From contig JAKIUS010000097.1 of the NCBI GenBank assembly GCA_021647445.1, positions 1-6,480 on the forward strand: a stretch of 6,480 nucleotides of DNA, in the 5' to 3' direction. The DNA comes from Geopsychrobacter sp. Lineage in GTDB: Bacteria > Desulfobacterota > Desulfuromonadia > Desulfuromonadales > Geopsychrobacteraceae. The notes under the pieces were generated by a model. It made no database searches, had not been told where the DNA came from, and was given only the letters and a program-made list of their open reading frames with translations. Both the position numbers and the translations under genes were made by a program. Shown one piece after another: positions 4,621 to 6,480 of this stretch (its first letter is position 1; each line of letters starts with the position of its first letter).

Positions 4621-5337
4621 ATGTTTGAACTGTCCGATAAGGGGCGTGGTGTGCGTAAGATGTTTGACACCATAGCACCTCGTTATGATCTTCTCAATCG
4701 TCTACTCTCTTTTGGGATTGATCGTCGTTGGCGGCGTTATGCCGTTTCGCAGTTGCAGATTCCGGTCGATGGCCGTGTTCTCGATATTGCAACCGGAACC
4801 TGTGATGTGGCTCTTGAGATCGCAGCGCGGACCGACCCTTCAGTGCGGATTGTCGGTGAGGATTTTACTCAAGGGATGCTGGTTCACGGGCAGAAGAAGC
4901 TTGATCAGACTTCTTTGGGAGAGCGTATCATGTTGGTCAATGCACCCTGCGAGGCGATCCCGCATCCTGATTGCACCTTTGATGCAATTACCATCGCCTT
5001 TGGTATTCGTAATGTCGTTGAGCGAGAACAGGGACTAAAGGAGATGTTGCGGGTGCTGAAACCTGGCGGGCGCGCGGTCATTCTTGAATTTTCCAATCCG
5101 CGAAGCCGTTTTTTCAGAAGCCTTTATTATTTTTATTTCAGGCATCTGCTTCCGACTATCGGTGGACTGTTCTCCCAGCGTAGTGCTTATCAGTATCTTC
5201 CCGATTCGGTCCTTGAGTTTCCGGCACAAGAACAATTTACCGTAATGCTGAGTGATGCGGGTTTTACGCAAACCCGTTTTACCGATTTGACCTTCGGTAT
5301 TGCAACGGTCTACACAGGCGATAAACTCAAAAATTGA
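4621..5337 (+). CDS. ubiE: Demethylmenaquinone methyltransferase (UbiE/MenG, 238 aa)
   Basis: This SAM-dependent C-methyltransferase of the UbiE/MenG family carries out the last step of menaquinone synthesis, demethylmenaquinone to menaquinone. Related enzymes also act in ubiquinone synthesis. Family signatures are GVRKMFDTIAPRYDLLNRLL (10-29) with SFGIDRRWR (30-38), motif I VLDIATGTCDVAL (53-65), GEDFTQGML, ITIAFGIRNV, and EMLRVLKPGGRAVILEFSNP, then YQYLPDSVLEFP near the end. Length is typical. The ATG at 4621 has AGGAG 10 nt upstream. Residue 61 in motif I is cysteine where most homologues have glycine. The gene stands alone on the plus strand, divergent from the mutT-like gene and convergent with the AsmA-like gene. 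In an anaerobe of the suspected kind the product would be menaquinone for respiration; whether ubiquinone is also made cannot be seen here. Confidence 0.95.
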   Translation: MFELSDKGRGVRKMFDTIAPRYDLLNRLLSFGIDRRWRRYAVSQLQIPVDGRVLDIATGTCDVALEIAARTDPSVRIVGEDFTQGMLVHGQKKLDQTSLGERIMLVNAPCEAIPHPDCTFDAITIAFGIRNVVEREQGLKEMLRVLKPGGRAVILEFSNPRSRFFRSLYYFYFRHLLPTIGGLFSQRSAYQYLPDSVLEFPAQEQFTVMLSDAGFTQTRFTDLTFGIATVYTGDKLKN

Positions 5338-5350
5338 TGTGGAACAGTCT

Positions 5351-6480
5351 TCAATCGGTTTGCTCTGTTGGGAGCTGTTCTGGGTCGGTTTCCGCTGGAA
5401 GGGGTGGAGTCGTAAGGAATTCTCCGGTTTTTTTAATGATTCTGAAAGGAAGCCCCAGGGTTCTGCCAATGATGCCGAGAGCCGTGCTTGCGACGGAAGA
5501 GGCTGGCGCCGCAGTAACTTTGGGATTATCAATTGGCCCTTTAAGGGTGAAGAGTGCGGTGATTAACGCCTTTTCTTTGCCGGTTAAAACCCAGCCGAAA
5601 AGAGGCACGTTGCTCAGGATAATATCGACGGTGCGCAACGGTTTGATGCCGAGGGTGCTGTCGATGGTTTTATTGAGTGTATCGATCTGGCCGACGGCTG
5701 AAATATTAATTGCCGGGCTGGTTATTTTCATATCGTCAAAATAGAGGGTCCCATTGGTCATCCTGCCGCTGCCTTCAAAGAGTGACAGCGGCAGGCCCTC
5801 TTTGTCCATGTCTGGAAGCTTAAATTTGAAAAGTTGCGACACATTAAGCAGGCTGAAAATTTGAGCAAAGCCTTTTAATTCACGCATGGCACCATCTTTA
5901 ATCCTTAAGTGCCCGCCGCCCTTTGCGGTCTGCCAGAATCGTTCGCCTATCTCTTCCCCTTCTAGGTAAAAGTCCCCGCTCAGGGTGCCGCGGAAAATCC
6001 CCTTCTTCTCAAACAGCATTTCGTAGACCCGATCAGCATCACAATCTTGAGCACGGCCCGAAATTTTCAGTAGGTTGTTGCGATCACGATCGATCTCAAC
6101 CCGTCCTGCAGAATATCCTTTACCCAGTTTGAACCGGAGAGGGGCGAGGGTGAAAACATTATGGTGGTCGATGATTGTGCCCGTAGCATCTTCAAAAACA
6201 AAACTTCCGAGCTGGCCCTGCTTGATCCGGGCTTTAATTTTGAGCGACGTGTCGCTTGCTCGGGGCTGTTTTGGCAGCAACTTATGTGGTCCGTTAAATA
6301 GCCGGATTATATCGAGAATGTCGGCATTCTCAGAATCTATCGCAAGATAGGTTTGTGGGTTGTGAAAGTCACGTAACTGGCCTGCGACCTTGACCCTAGT
6401 TCTGTTTTCAACCGTAACAAGGACCGGATCGAAGGTAATGCCACCACCATTGATCAACAGTTGACCGTCAAGATTTTGAA
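5351..6480 (-). CDS. AsmA/YhdP-like envelope protein, C-terminal part (5' end beyond window)
   Basis: About 375 C-terminal residues of a larger protein are visible. The frame stays open to the window edge: upstream of a TTG at 6455-6457 it still reads QNLDGQLL, in keeping with the following strand pattern, so the true start lies outside. The sequence is rich in beta-strand repeats. It carries an AsmA-like C-terminal region (roughly 5517-5989) with GTLSGDFYLEGEE, GGGHLRIKDGAMRELKGFA and GRMTNGTLYFDDMKI. The segment at 5558-5641 contains TVDIILSNVPLFGWVLTGKE and is typical of YhdP-like proteins. Family members are anchored in the inner membrane, span the periplasm, and are implicated in phospholipid transport to the outer membrane. 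The tail (PPLPAETDPEQLPTEQTD) is proline- and acid-rich and probably disordered. Its stop lies 13 bp from the ubiE stop. The exact subfamily cannot be fixed without the N terminus. Confidence 0.85.
   Translation of the reverse strand, partial: QNLDGQLLINGGGITFDPVLVTVENRTRVKVAGQLRDFHNPQTYLAIDSENADILDIIRLFNGPHKLLPKQPRASDTSLKIKARIKQGQLGSFVFEDATGTIIDHHNVFTLAPLRFKLGKGYSAGRVEIDRDRNNLLKISGRAQDCDADRVYEMLFEKKGIFRGTLSGDFYLEGEEIGERFWQTAKGGGHLRIKDGAMRELKGFAQIFSLLNVSQLFKFKLPDMDKEGLPLSLFEGSGRMTNGTLYFDDMKITSPAINISAVGQIDTLNKTIDSTLGIKPLRTVDIILSNVPLFGWVLTGKEKALITALFTLKGPIDNPKVTAAPASSVASTALGIIGRTLGLPFRIIKKTGEFLTTPPLPAETDPEQLPTEQTD

Noticed and set aside
5300..5744. Plus-strand ORFs opposite the AsmA-like gene and overlapping the ubiE end
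   Set aside because: The minus-strand frame has clear AsmA/YhdP motifs across the same DNA, and the plus frames have none.
6455..6457. TTG as the start codon of the AsmA-like protein
   Set aside because: The frame stays open upstream to the window edge with a protein-like sequence. AsmA-family proteins are much longer, so this is an internal leucine codon.

Overview
The window looks like a stretch of bacterial chromosome from a Gram-negative anaerobe or facultative organism. The best guess is a Desulfuromonadales-type (former Deltaproteobacteria) genome. This rests on three things: a VC_2705-type sodium:solute symporter with its DUF4212 small subunit, a single MenG/UbiE methyltransferase of the kind used by menaquinone-only organisms, and an AsmA/YhdP-like envelope protein that implies an outer membrane. 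Base composition looks balanced in the genes and AT-richer in the large intergenic region. The taxonomic guess is inference and no ribosomal marker is present. I see no insertion sequence, phage gene, tRNA, rRNA or CRISPR array.

Layout. Positions 1-588 hold a small three-helix membrane protein of unknown function (minus strand, 115-486). It has its own ribosome binding site, a perfect 14-bp palindrome just upstream and a weak terminator downstream. Positions 589-2730 hold a two-gene transporter unit on the minus strand: the DUF4212 small subunit (2473-2730), then the large sodium:solute symporter (663-2456), closed by a strong intrinsic terminator at 589-620. An IclR-family regulator with a TTG start (2885-3652) lies immediately upstream on the same strand, separated by a second terminator-like hairpin (2788-2822). 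Positions 3653-4128 form a 476-bp region with no established gene. It contains a good minus-strand promoter for the regulator, three copies of an AGCGTT core that could be regulator sites, and a 19-codon plus-strand ORF with an unusually strong Shine-Dalgarno sequence. A MutT-type Nudix hydrolase (4129-4542, minus) and ubiE/menG (4621-5337, plus) are divergent across 78 bp. The right end is the C-terminal part of a large AsmA-like protein (5351-6480, minus), which continues beyond the window and converges on ubiE with only 13 bp between stop codons.

How the genes work together. The IclR regulator probably controls the adjacent two-component Na+-coupled transporter, whose substrate is likely a small organic acid, although nothing in the sequence fixes the substrate. 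MutT (nucleotide-pool cleaning), MenG (last step of menaquinone synthesis) and the AsmA-like protein (envelope lipid homeostasis) are housekeeping genes with no obvious link to the transporter. No clearly new multi-gene system is present. The most open questions are the short ORF and repeated motif in the 476-bp region, the Ca2+-loop-like motif inside the symporter, and the unknown 123-residue membrane protein.
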